A stretch of DNA of 64,000 nt from Kappaphycus alvarezii (Eukaryota > Rhodophyta > Florideophyceae > Gigartinales > Solieriaceae), in contig NADL03000612.1 in the NCBI GenBank assembly GCA_002205965.3, positions 1 through 64,000 on the forward strand, written 5' to 3'. Position 1 is the stretch's first letter. Each line of letters begins with the position of its first letter. The translations under genes were made by a program, and so were the position numbers. Below, piece after piece: positions 13,709 through 23,523 of the stretch. The notes beneath the pieces were generated by a model. The model saw only the letters and a program-made list of their open reading frames with translations, had not been told where the DNA came from and did not search any database.

Positions 13709-14055
13709 TGACCCACTTAGGCACTATCTCCTCTTTTGTCCAATATTATACCCCCGGTATACGTGGTTCTTTTTAATCGATTCTTTTCAAGTTTCTATTA
13801 TTCCGCGGATCCCGGACCGGTCTTACAACCTGGAGGACAAGTATACCGTCCAGCCGTCCAAGGACTTACCCCTGGTATACCAAACCAACTTCTCCTCGCC
13901 TTCGGCGAGCCGTGCTACTGCATCGCACGGGGCTTAAAGAGAAAGAGTGACAGCGAAAACCCTGTGAGTCTTGGTGTATGTGAGATATTTTTCTCATTTT
14001 CTGACGTTATTTCATACCTAGACGAAAACAACTGCCCATTGCGCATTGAACTACA
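13709..14055 (+). repeat. Interspersed 1-kb repeat, copy A, right part
   Basis: This continues copy A after the Tc1 insertion and matches 15600-15945 of copy B (CCGCGGA...CCGG.CTTACAACC.GGAGGA, then CTCGCC.TCGGCGAGC.GTGCTACTGCATCGCA). The two A parts add up to about 1,000 bp, the same as B. Confidence 0.75.
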
Positions 14056-14235
14056 TCCTTGCCCACTGAAAATTGTATGAATATTCAACAAAGAGCCGAA
14101 CAGCATGAACTTTCTCCATTAGCGACGTTTATCATCTTCGAAATATAGCTTGGCACAATATGTAGGCGACGAGATAAGTCTCCAGGTGACACATTGTGCA
14201 CGGCCCCCGAGTCAAGTTAAAGCCAAACTTCCTTG

Positions 14236-14945
14236 TACCACAACTTAAGTTAAACGACTCGCAATAGGTGAGATCATTTGTTGAAAAAACTGCAGTGTTA
14301 AATACTGCTATTTTCCAAAGCAAACGGCGCAAATTAATTGATAGCTCTATGTTCGTCGTTACAAGGAGGTTGTCCGAACGTCAGCCCTCAGTTGTAATTT
14401 GCCGGTTCCGGTACGATATCAATTTTTAAACGTATCATTTTAATTTAATTGCTTTCTTATTCCTTGTATTGGCTTTCTTTGCTTGTATGCTACCACTAAA
14501 GACGAGAAGATTTTCCGATGACATCACTGGCGTAGGTGTCACCACCCGAAATTCTTACGGGATCCGAAATGTAGAAAAATATGTGAATACCTCTTACGGT
14601 ACAGTGACAGTTTTCTTGGTAAATGATACATGCCATCGTTCATTTCAGCAATATTAACGCCTTCAATTATTAGATGGTCGGTATCGGATGGTTCGAACAA
14701 AAACATCAATCAGTCAACTCCGTCTCTGGCATTATCTTTCCCGGAAAAACTCTTCATTATAACATCTTTCTCCGCAAATATAACCATCCAATGGCTTCTG
14801 TGTGACCCATATTTTAATTATCTGAGCAAAAAGTATTCCTTTGTGGTTTTTTGATCAATTTGCGACTCCATGATCCATTTCATAACATTATAAACATCAA
14901 GGCACGACTGTTCTCCAGTTGAGAAATCGACGGTTCAGTGTAGAG
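14236..14945 (-). other. No gene; probable gag region of the gypsy fossil
   Basis: This stretch lies upstream, on the minus strand, of the retropepsin-like segment. Translation shows only broken stretches with no firm motif. By position it would be gag of the fossil; I see nothing that proves it. Confidence 0.3.
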
Positions 14946-15945
14946 CAATGGGCACTCGCACCGTACTGCCATCTGCAGAGCTGATTTTGGTGATCTTTTT
15001 TTGATCTGATTCACTGCTAACCAGCAGGCACTGTAAAGTAAAGTACAGTAAGGGCAATTTTCTATTGTCGCCCACTATTATTTTTGGTACTGTATACCCA
15101 CCCGATGGGGCTTGAGTGCTTGCAATCTGGACAATTCGGCACCCAAATTGGACCTGATATTTTCGCAGGTGAAAGGCACCTATTGGGCCAAGTGTCGAAT
15201 TTACTTATCCCTAACTTGAATCTCCCTAACTTGGCTGACCCTATCCTCGCTCACCCGCCTTCATAGATAGTCCTAACCTAGTTAACTAGTATTTATACCT
15301 ACCTGGCCACTAGGGCTCCAGAGTAAACAGACGCCCCAGTGTTGGCTCTGACCTTGGCTCCCAACTCCCGCCTTTGCAGAAACCTTGCCAACGGCAACTT
15401 TGGCTATAGCCACGTTTATCCGCCCGGGCCCCCTTTCTATTTACCCCCTCTCTATCCAATATTACGATATCCCTTTTGTTGTTTTTTTGTGATACTTACT
15501 CATGCATTGCGCCCCAGACTCCGCCGTCTTTATACAAATAGGTATTTCAAGGTTGTCGCTGGTGATAACCTCCTTATCTCCAAAGGAAACATTCAGCATT
15601 GCTGACCCAATACTACATCTTTTTGTCCAGTATTACACCCCTGGTGTCTACGGTTCTTTGGAATCGACCAATACCAAGTTTCTAGCATTCCGCGGACCAC
15701 GGTCCGGCCTTACAACCCGGAGGAAAACTATACCGTCCAGCTGTCCAAGGAATTACCCCCGCTCTTCCAACCCCATTTCTTCTCGCCGTCGGCGAGCTGT
15801 GCTACTGCATCGCAGGGTGCTTAAAGAGACAGAGGGACAGCGAACACCCTGTGGGTATTCGTGTGTGTGTGTTGGGTGTCTCATGGTCTGACGGTGTTCC
15901 GTTCCTAGATGAGAAGAACTGCGCACCGCGCATTGCACTACATCC
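14946..15945 (+). repeat. Interspersed 1-kb repeat, copy B (uninterrupted)
   Basis: This is a full-length copy of the repeat seen split at 11516-12173 and 13709-14055, in the same direction. It contains a CTGTAAAGTAAAGTACAGTAAGG stretch that copy A shares in part. No coding region was recognised. It flanks the gag side of the gypsy fossil, so it could be that element's 5' LTR, but TG...CA ends and a primer site were not evident. Confidence 0.7.
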
Positions 15946-17210
15946 AGCACCGAAGTTATAAATCGATTCTCTCAGAAACAGTCACTTTAGGGAGGTCTTC
16001 CACCAGATTGTCTACCTTGTTCTAGGTGTTCCCGGATTTAAACCCCATAGGTGCAGAGCTCCATTGGTTAAAAATAGTTTAAGTGGTCAGCATAGTCTGT
16101 AACTTCCAGTTGCTTCGAGTAGAACTCTTTGAACCCCCTGAAGTTGCAAAAAATTCTCCTGGTCATCGCAATACCAAGAACTGCTGTAACCTCTCCAGAG
16201 TACAAGCTGTAGTTTGTAAAAGTCCGAAATTTGCACCGTTCGGAGCCTGATTTCTCATTAAGACAAACCATCTCGCCTAGGAGCCGACAATGTTATAGAT
16301 TTCGAGCTCAATTTCCAAAGCTTAAAACAGAGGTCTTGGGGGTTCTCTTCTCTTAAAATGCTCGAAATTCCTTATGCCATCAAGCACTACCATGCAATCG
16401 CTAGAGGTTCCTTCTTTGCACAAGAGTGTCATTTTGATGTCGCTGCGGTTGTTGCCTATTTTTTGCACACTCCCATGTGTCCGTTAGATAATCGCAGTGA
16501 CCATAGCACGTGTTGTCAAGAACAGGTAGTTCAAAGCTGCTGAAGACTCCTAGTTTCCCGCGGCGTAAAATATTCCAAGGCGTCTAGAATACTTTATCGA
16601 CCTTTAATTAGATATTCGCAAAAGACTATTTTCCAGCTCAGCAGTGACAGGGAGGAAAATTGTGGAAAGCGGTCAAGGTGCTAGGTCGGTCGGTACTTTC
16701 CGCCAGGGTAGGGGGAATACCGCTTGTTTTACCACAACCGAATCGTTTCGTAATTCAGACTACTGTACTGTACAGTACACGTAAATACAGTATGTACGCA
16801 GAACACAAGTGCTCTGCAGCCAAGAATTGCAGGTAGTACTGTACCACACCTAAAAAAATTAATTTAAAACTAGAAGCTTACAAAGTAAACGGCACAGTCG
16901 TCTACCGAAAAAAATCATCATAAATAGAGTAGCACTTTAGAGACCCCGTAATAATCAAGTTCCAACAGAAGTTCCAACAAATGGTACCAAGTTGGACTTG
17001 GCATTTTTGGACGTTCATGTTGTGCATCAGTGTACGGTTCTGGTATACTACTTGTACGGCTTGTACGCTAGAACTGTACTTTTCAGTGCGGTACTAGAGA
17101 AAGGCGCAGATCCGCTATCAATCGGTGGTCGCCGACCCTTGAGCATTAGTGCCGCGGGCGTCGGTTGATCAGACAATTACTTCCCGAATCCCAGCTCGTG
17201 CGTTTGATCC
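15946..17210 (+). promoter_or_regulatory. Intergenic region and promoter of the TOE1-like gene, with GTAC motifs
   Basis: No gene was recognised. Two GTAC motifs stand upstream of the next start codon: TACTGTACTGTACAGTACA at 16761-16779 and GTACTGTAC at 16836-16844, about 370-430 bp before the ATG. The stretch from 15946 to 16700 holds only short, unconvincing frames and is probably old transposon DNA. Confidence 0.5.
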
Positions 17211-18737
17211 ATGCCATCGCTACCCTCAAACCACGTGCGCTTCATCCAGATGACCACCCGGTCCTCTCTATCCTCTATTCATATTGTCAACGTCACAAGA
17301 AATGGCCATGAGCCGGGCTTTGGTTCTCTCCTTCAGTGTCTCGACAACCTTAACCCAGAGGCCTTCATCGCCATCGACACCGAATTTTCTGGCCTACCGA
17401 AGGATCCGGATCTAAGAGACCAGCACATACCTACACGGTACACTGCAATTCGACGTGCCGCCAATTCCCACGCAATTTTTTCAGTCGGCGTAGCGGTGTA
17501 CAATCCAGTCCATTCCGATACCGAATCCGGTGTCACTACTTATGAGGTCGCAACGTATGACTTTCTGACCTGCTGTGATGACGAGTTTACCATGAATGCA
17601 GACGCGGGGTCTTTCTTGGCAACTCATGATTTCGATTTCAAGAAAATGTTCAAAGTCGGTATCCGATATACAAGGGCGAGTACGGAAAAGAAAGATGACA
17701 AACAAAAACCTGATAGCGACGAATCTTCGAAACAGCATGAAGCTGCTGATGGCAAAAAAAAGTTGAAGGGGAGCAAAAGACAAAGTCGACAAGAAAAGGC
17801 GAATTCTAACATTCCCTTTCGATATGCAAGACTTCCGCGCGGATTACTGTGGCGAATGGGACGCAAAAACGTGCCGATAGTTCTGCACAACGGTATCTAT
17901 GATATTGTGTTCCTCTTCGCCGCATTTCAAGCCCCGTTGGCTGAAACACTGGATGGCTTCATTAGGCAACTCGCAGATACGGCACCAGCAGGTTTCTGGG
18001 ATACTAAAATATTGGCCGGTGTGGCAGAGGAGCGCGCATCGTTTCTGGAATATCTATTTACAAAAGCAATTTTAAGTGACAAGGTGAGTATCAGAAACAT
18101 GAAGGGCTTGCCCGCGAGTGAGTTTTCCGACCCCCCGGAGCCCTGTGAAGCTCTGCTTGGAAAGGAGACCTTATGTCCGTTGTATGCATTTCGAGGATTT
18201 TGCGTGAAGCATGCGTCATGTCCGTTTTCTCATGACCCTTTTGTCATAGCTGCCGAAGAGGAGAAGGGTACGATACCTAAAAGTAAGAATGAAGCATTCA
18301 ATGCTTTCAAGGCGGCTAAAAAGGACCTAAAGAGAAAGTTACGTGAATTGACACCCGATCTCAAAGGTCTTTCGAAAAAGCAGCGGAAGAAGGTCTTAAG
18401 CTCCGCGGGAATGCTTGTGGGAAAGGACATCAACGGAAAAAGTCCAACGGAAGACGTGGCAGTTGCAGATGAGGTAGGAACATGTACGACAGATGGAGAA
18501 GTCAGCGGAGAGAATAACGAAAGCAAAGTTCATACGGCAGGATGGGACGCGTTTTGCACGGGTTACGTGTTTGCTTCTTTACGAGACCAGCTACCAGGGG
18601 ACAAATTCGAGAGGGAGAAAAATAAGGTAGCATTGCTAACGCACAAACTAGGGGCGCTGTCGTTGCGCGAGAGTCAGTTTGCAAACTTGGACAATGTTGC
18701 TACCGAGAGTTTGCAGCCTGAGCCAAAAAGTTCATAG
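17211..18737 (+). CDS. TOE1-like CAF1-family 3' exoribonuclease with CCCH zinc finger
   Basis: This 508-residue single-exon protein resembles TOE1 (Caf1z), a nuclear DEDD exonuclease that trims poly(A) and snRNA 3' tails. Catalytic motifs seen are AIDTEFSGL (D56, E58), VLHNGIYDIVFLF (D231) and HTAGWDAFCTGYVF (H441, D446). Between the last two lies a zinc finger C322-x8-C331-x5-C337-x3-H341, placed inside the nuclease domain as in TOE1; PARN and CNOT7 lack it. Basic stretches near 182-194 and 370-395 could direct the protein to the nucleus. The ATG at 17211 is the first in frame; a second Met is residue 14. It converges with the bromodomain gene, with 198 bp between stops. GTAC motifs lie upstream at 16761-16844. 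Confidence 0.85.
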   Translation: MPSLPSNHVRFIQMTTRSSLSSIHIVNVTRNGHEPGFGSLLQCLDNLNPEAFIAIDTEFSGLPKDPDLRDQHIPTRYTAIRRAANSHAIFSVGVAVYNPVHSDTESGVTTYEVATYDFLTCCDDEFTMNADAGSFLATHDFDFKKMFKVGIRYTRASTEKKDDKQKPDSDESSKQHEAADGKKKLKGSKRQSRQEKANSNIPFRYARLPRGLLWRMGRKNVPIVLHNGIYDIVFLFAAFQAPLAETLDGFIRQLADTAPAGFWDTKILAGVAEERASFLEYLFTKAILSDKVSIRNMKGLPASEFSDPPEPCEALLGKETLCPLYAFRGFCVKHASCPFSHDPFVIAAEEEKGTIPKSKNEAFNAFKAAKKDLKRKLRELTPDLKGLSKKQRKKVLSSAGMLVGKDINGKSPTEDVAVADEVGTCTTDGEVSGENNESKVHTAGWDAFCTGYVFASLRDQLPGDKFEREKNKVALLTHKLGALSLRESQFANLDNVATESLQPEPKSS

Positions 18738-18935
18738 CGGTGATAAATGGTCATCGAGGATGATTCCAATGGCTGTTGGCAGTCATTTAAATCATTAAGC
18801 GCGCCGCAGTGTCCCGTCCAAGAATAAGTGCTACGGTTCAATGAATTTAACCTATGTATTATGTTCACCGCTGGTTTAGTGCTACTAAACAATCTGCGTT
18901 GGGTAAACGTCAATCTTGTGAACCGATACTTTCAG

Positions 18936-21752
18936 TTACAAAGGTTTCCCCACGATGCGCACAATTGTGAATGGCGTGAATGGACCGAATCTGACATTTT
19001 GCATGATCTCGCCTGAGCGCCTCATCCGAATGGTGTATGTGCAGGAATCGGGGTCGTGATCCATAACGTCAACGGGCAACCAAACCTTCTTTGACCCTTC
19101 TCTGGTGAAGACGATGACATCCTGACCAACCAAATGGCCGTCATTTTCCTTATTCTCTTTGGCCATTTCAGCCTGCCTCGCCGACATCTCTTTTGCAGAG
19201 TTTGGCGCTTCCACCCAGGATTTCCCTTCAGTGCTCCTGCCATAACTTTGCTCCCCCTCCTGCCTGTCACATTTCACAGGCTTTACATGACTCCTTCTCC
19301 TCTTGGGACGGCCGCCTACACCTCTTTGCAATCCCTCCTCTTCAAAAAGTATGTCCAATGAATTCACGCATTTTTCTGCATCCTTGACCACCGGATCATA
19401 GCTTCCGTTGAAATCTCGGCAATTTGACCAAATAAGATCAATATCTCGCAGTACATCCTCAACGCTATTATAATACCCATGCTCAGGTGTCGATGATTCA
19501 AGTCGCTCTGTTATAGTGAAAACATTCATCGGATTGGATATTTCGTTGTAATAATTTTCGCAACCCTCGTCGTTGGGATCCACTGGCAGCAGGAAAGGAT
19601 AGGCGTGCTGTTCCTTTGCTAATTCACGAAGAGCTCGCAGCACCCTCTGCTGATCTACGAAATCGTAAGATGAGTACACCTCCGCATCGCTCGAAGACGC
19701 TCGGGGTCGCTTTTTTGAGCGGTGTGACCCAACGCCATTCGATCGTTCATACCGTTTCGAGATCGACGGTACATCCATGTCTCGCGCCTGTCTCTGTTCT
19801 TTTTGAGTACCATTAGGCTTCGTCCCGGCTAGAGCAACAAACCCGTCTTTCTTGTTCGCGATACTATCCCTGTCACCCGTTGGCTCAGAGAGGAACTCAG
19901 AGCGATTTTTAGCATCACGAGGACGCAAAGCTAAGCGATGTGAATCCTTCACGTCGCTTGCGGGTCTAGAATTCTTGTCAGATGGCTTTCTCCTCCGCGC
20001 TCTGGGTAAGGGTTTACGGGCGAGTTTTTTTGCTGTTTCCAAGGCGCGCCTGCCACGTTTCCGCTCTCCTCTACCTGTAGTGGAGTAATTTTCATCTTTC
20101 CAGCCGCCGCGATTCCTGGACTTGCGGTGCGATACATCTTTAGCCTCGTCACGCATCCTCTGCGATGGCGGTTTTAGTCTGGGACTGTACTCCCGGGAGG
20201 AGTCAGATTTCGCGTCCCCGTATTCCTCCCCTTCGTCATAGCTTGGGTTTGAGACGGCTGGCGAAGCTGCTTCTTTGGTGCCGGATTCACCGCGACGAAT
20301 GTTCGGCTTGTCAACCTCTACTAGGCAGTTGATCTCCAATTTCCCACTTGATAAACCAGAAGTCGCGCTACGCTCATCTCCAAAACCCCACCAGTTGCGT
20401 GATGCCGGACGCCTCCAGGACGACAACGGCAACTCTGCCTCCATCGTTTCTCCTTCGGTCCTCCCAGCGTCGGTCTTGGATGTTTCCTCATCCTCCTCTT
20501 TCAACAGCGCAAACTCTGCGACGATGGGTTGAATACTTGTCCCATTCCGCTCATCTGCAGTAGAGCCAACGGCATGAGCAGGTCTCTCGGCAGCAACAAC
20601 AAGGTCCACAGGTGCATCCGTGGTCTTTTGCTCTGCACCGGTTCGTGGCGGAATTCCTGCTTCCTTTCGCGGACTAGGCTCCGGCAATAAAGCACCCGCC
20701 ACGACAGGGACATCGCTCGTTCCTGGACAAGGACGGTCCTCAACCGTCGCGCTTGCCGCTTCGCACGGCTCATCGTCACGACTCGCCTTACCCGTTCCCG
20801 GATCGCGCTTCTTGCCCTTCCCAGAACCCCCCGACACAGAAAATCCGCCTGTCAATCCATCGCTAGGCTTTTTTCCTTCAGGCTCCGCTGTCCGCGTTTG
20901 CTCGGTCTCACCTTCCAATTCAGACCCACGGTTTCCCAGCGACTGTCGCGCAGCTCCATTCACCCGCCCCTCACTTCTCGGTGCAAACACCTTTTCATGT
21001 GCTGCGATAGTCTGTGCGATCCGTTTCAATTCTGTTTTATGCGGACCAGCCGGAGGTTTTGCAGCAGACGGTGGAATCCTTCCAGGATGGGTGCGAGTGG
21101 TTGAGGATGGACGGGGTCGCTTGCTACTCGAGGGCAAAGGCGTTGCCCCTGTAACTTTCTCAGCTTCCCTGGGGGTATTCCTTGCAATGCGAGCATTTCC
21201 ACCAGCTGTTCCGCTGCCCCTATCTGAAGGGGCTGCTCTGGGCGGGGCGGTGAGCGCTGGAGTTGGATGGCGCACGAGCTTGCGTTCGCGCGGGCGGGGT
21301 TGGTTTGGTCGATTCATGGGCTTAATGATGTTTGCGAGGAATGCTTTCCGCTCCCTGGCTCTTACTTGATCGATATCTTCTTGCTTTTTCTGTGGTGTGG
21401 CTTGGCTTAACTTTTTCATTTCTGCATCAAACAAGGCTTTCATTTGCAATTGAGCCATGGCGGCTTCAATATCCTGGCGGATATCATGCTCCAATTCAGG
21501 TGTCAGGACTTGCTGTTTGGCAAGCGTGACGAGTGATTTGGGGTTGAGGTTTTCAGGGGAATCTGCAGGGGCTTTGTCGTTGAGATAGCTTGTAATATCT
21601 GTTTGAAGCTTGTCCATGCGACGGGTGTCACCAGTCATTCGGGCTTCAACAGCTTTGCGTATTCTGTCAATGGCCCCACTGCGGTTTAATTTGGTGAGTA
21701 ATTTCGCGACGGCAGCCTCTTGCTCCGGTGAGGTATTCGGGGAGTTGGTCAT
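18936..21752 (-). CDS. Bromodomain protein with Tudor-like C-terminus
   Basis: This is a large chromatin protein. The frame is open from 21887 (983 codons), but the Met at 21752 (MTNSPNTSPEQE) is followed at once by conserved-looking sequence, so I prefer that start (938 residues). The N-terminal 100 residues (KLLTKLNRSGAIDRIRKAVEARM and on) are helical and resemble the SHG1/BOD1 domain of COMPASS subunits; this is tentative. A long Ser/Pro/Lys/Glu-rich disordered middle follows. A bromodomain lies about residues 743-859 of the long form, with the YNEISNPMN segment and the acetyl-lysine Asn in CRDFNGSYDP. The last 63 residues (VIVFTREG, VWLPVDVMDHD, CTYTIRMR) look like a Tudor-type barrel. 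It probably reads acetylated histones in the nucleus. It is divergent from the Grx-MsrA gene. Confidence 0.8.
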   Translation of the reverse strand: MTNSPNTSPEQEAAVAKLLTKLNRSGAIDRIRKAVEARMTGDTRRMDKLQTDITSYLNDKAPADSPENLNPKSLVTLAKQQVLTPELEHDIRQDIEAAMAQLQMKALFDAEMKKLSQATPQKKQEDIDQVRARERKAFLANIIKPMNRPNQPRPRERKLVRHPTPALTAPPRAAPSDRGSGTAGGNARIARNTPREAEKVTGATPLPSSSKRPRPSSTTRTHPGRIPPSAAKPPAGPHKTELKRIAQTIAAHEKVFAPRSEGRVNGAARQSLGNRGSELEGETEQTRTAEPEGKKPSDGLTGGFSVSGGSGKGKKRDPGTGKASRDDEPCEAASATVEDRPCPGTSDVPVVAGALLPEPSPRKEAGIPPRTGAEQKTTDAPVDLVVAAERPAHAVGSTADERNGTSIQPIVAEFALLKEEDEETSKTDAGRTEGETMEAELPLSSWRRPASRNWWGFGDERSATSGLSSGKLEINCLVEVDKPNIRRGESGTKEAASPAVSNPSYDEGEEYGDAKSDSSREYSPRLKPPSQRMRDEAKDVSHRKSRNRGGWKDENYSTTGRGERKRGRRALETAKKLARKPLPRARRRKPSDKNSRPASDVKDSHRLALRPRDAKNRSEFLSEPTGDRDSIANKKDGFVALAGTKPNGTQKEQRQARDMDVPSISKRYERSNGVGSHRSKKRPRASSSDAEVYSSYDFVDQQRVLRALRELAKEQHAYPFLLPVDPNDEGCENYYNEISNPMNVFTITERLESSTPEHGYYNSVEDVLRDIDLIWSNCRDFNGSYDPVVKDAEKCVNSLDILFEEEGLQRGVGGRPKRRRSHVKPVKCDRQEGEQSYGRSTEGKSWVEAPNSAKEMSARQAEMAKENKENDGHLVGQDVIVFTREGSKKVWLPVDVMDHDPDSCTYTIRMRRSGEIMQNVRFGPFTPFTIVRIVGKPL

Positions 21753-23523
21753 GACGTTGAGAGATTGGATTGGTGGAAGGGGGGATAATTGCGCAGATCC
21801 GGGGGAGTGTGAGAATTGAAGCGTGGTAGTGTTGTGAGTGAGGGTAGGCCGACCTGGGTAGTTACAAAGCGAGGGGTTTGATTGCAAGAAGTGAAATGAA
21901 ATCGGAGGTAAAGTTGAAGATCAATTAATTAGAATAGGTGTGGAGGGAAATGAAGAGGGAATGGCGAGTGGATGAGTCAATGTGCGAGTGAGGATTGGCG
22001 GCGAAGGCATGAACAGGAACAGAAGGTCAGAGTAGCAAGGAAAATGTGAGGAGACGGTATTGGCCGTGCAAACTTCGAGTGAACGTAAACGGCAACTGCC
22101 TGCAAATCATTCGAAATGGGGCAAAAACCAAGGGTTTGTATTTGTATTAAAATTGATTTTTTTCAACAGCAGTGCAATTCAGGTCGAATTTGCGCCATTT
22201 GCAGGTATTTTGCTGAGATGAACCATAAAAAAATCATCACCTCACCCCGTGAAAGCAGACCGAAATTTTCGTTTGGACAACACTGTACTGTACAGTACAG
22301 TACAATACACCCTTCAGCAGCAAATTGCCGCGCGATTTTTCCAGTTTCTTGCAATCAAGTCGGTTTGGTGCGATTCGTGTATGTGAATAACAACTTATCA
22401 CCCAATGCCATGGCAGTGATTGAGTCGAAAGGCTCCCACCTGCGGTTTCGGTAAATAACTGGTACTTTGAACGAACCTCAAGCTGTGTCGCCGCCGTTAA
22501 CTTAAACGGGTGTTACCGGGGCGGATGTGGGATGGGATAGATATCAAAATTTCATGCATTGGGATTTAACATTCACGTCCGCAACTGGAATGCCCGAAGC
22601 GCACATTGAGACATGACAACGGGGCAACGGGGCAACGGGGCAACGGGGCGGCAAGAACTGCTTAGCTCTTCTTTTTTTCGTATTCCTCACTGATCCCAAT
22701 TGGGAAAAGTGGACGGGCGTCCTAACGATTCGTCAAGAGAAGCTGCATGAATCGCGTGACGCTTTGGCCATGTGAACAGCGTGTGTTGTGCCCGCAAGGC
22801 TTCTCACAATTAGCCTAGCTTTCTGTACCTGCATGGCTGATGTGGCAAGCCGACAGGGTAGGGTTTGACAAGTGCCGTGCAAAAGAAATGCACCAAAAGT
22901 GATTCTGCGGTGCTGGTCATTGCAGACGTTGTGTGCTTGAGATGAGAGTTGCGCCGCAAACGTTATGATCTGTACATGAGGTAAGAGAACGGGAGCCGTC
23001 CAGAAGCTTTGTATTTTGCATTTCATTTACAGTAATCGTCAAGTTTCTACGCTCGGTAAGGCAAGTACTGTGCTGACGGCCCAAATGAGTTAGTTACTGC
23101 CAGCAGTAACTAGCCTGTTTATTTCAATATTTGTAGCCCTTGTCATGTACAGTACTGTACTGTACCGTACATGCACAGGGTTTTGCCAGTCTCGAGTACC
23201 ACTCCAGCCCATCCCTCACGTTTCTCCCTCGTCAGCGTCCATGTGGCCGCGCAGGTCATGCCCTTTATCCACGTATAGACATAGATGTCCTTCACTGCAC
23301 GTGCTTAACATCACCCTACTTTCTCTGACGTTGCCTTGGGACAAGTTTCTTCCTCCGGCCTTACTACTTTTTTCAAAAAGTCCATGTCATTCAGACTTGC
23401 TCTGTTTATAAGTATCACCTGTCTCCTCGCAACTCTCTCCGCTCCTCAGGTCTGCCGTCAGGACATCTCCACATTCCATCAACATTCAACAACATTCTAT
23501 CCACAATTCCATACACCTTTACC
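21753..23523. promoter_or_regulatory. Divergent promoter region (bromodomain gene and Grx-MsrA gene)
   Basis: About 1.77 kb lies between two divergent genes and holds no convincing gene of its own. GTAC arrays stand at 22283-22304 (about 530 bp before the minus-strand start) and at 23144-23173 (about 350 bp before the plus-strand start). The second is almost a perfect palindrome bounded by CATGTAC and GTACATG. A four-repeat G-run tract lies at 22621-22648. The last 120 bp before 23524 is CT- and CA-rich, as expected for a 5' leader. Confidence 0.6.
22617..22648 (+). repeat. Four-copy CAACGGGG minisatellite, G-quadruplex motif
   Basis: Four GGGG runs (22621-24, 22629-32, 22637-40, 22645-48) are separated by identical CAAC spacers. 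This fits the G4 rule G(3+)N(1-7) four times over on the plus strand. It lies in the promoter region between two divergent genes. Confidence 0.85.

Larger units (their letters stand above)
8560..14235 (-). mobile_element. Decayed Ty3/gypsy retrotransposon with later insertions
   Basis: Minus-strand translation shows parts in gypsy order from right to left. A retropepsin-like stretch (LDSGAVHN) lies near 14235-14090. A reverse transcriptase lies near 11030-10550, with a KKNGKLQLGVYFRNMN region and an EMPFGLNN motif. RNase H-like remains lie near 10010-9850, and an integrase core near 9170-8560 (IDFSGPLLKSGYGNKILI, then an LGIK and a NST-like end). The fossil is old and heavily broken (well over a dozen breaks). 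The 1-kb repeat A with a Tc1 element inside lies between protease and RT, and the copia element lies beyond the integrase. Confidence 0.65.

Noticed and set aside
16068-16271. Minus-strand frame resembling an RT connection region
   Set aside because: The likeness is too weak to name, with no catalytic motif.
20620-21369. 249-codon plus-strand frame
   Set aside because: It is antisense to the bromodomain gene, has no motif, and arises from that gene's biased codon use.
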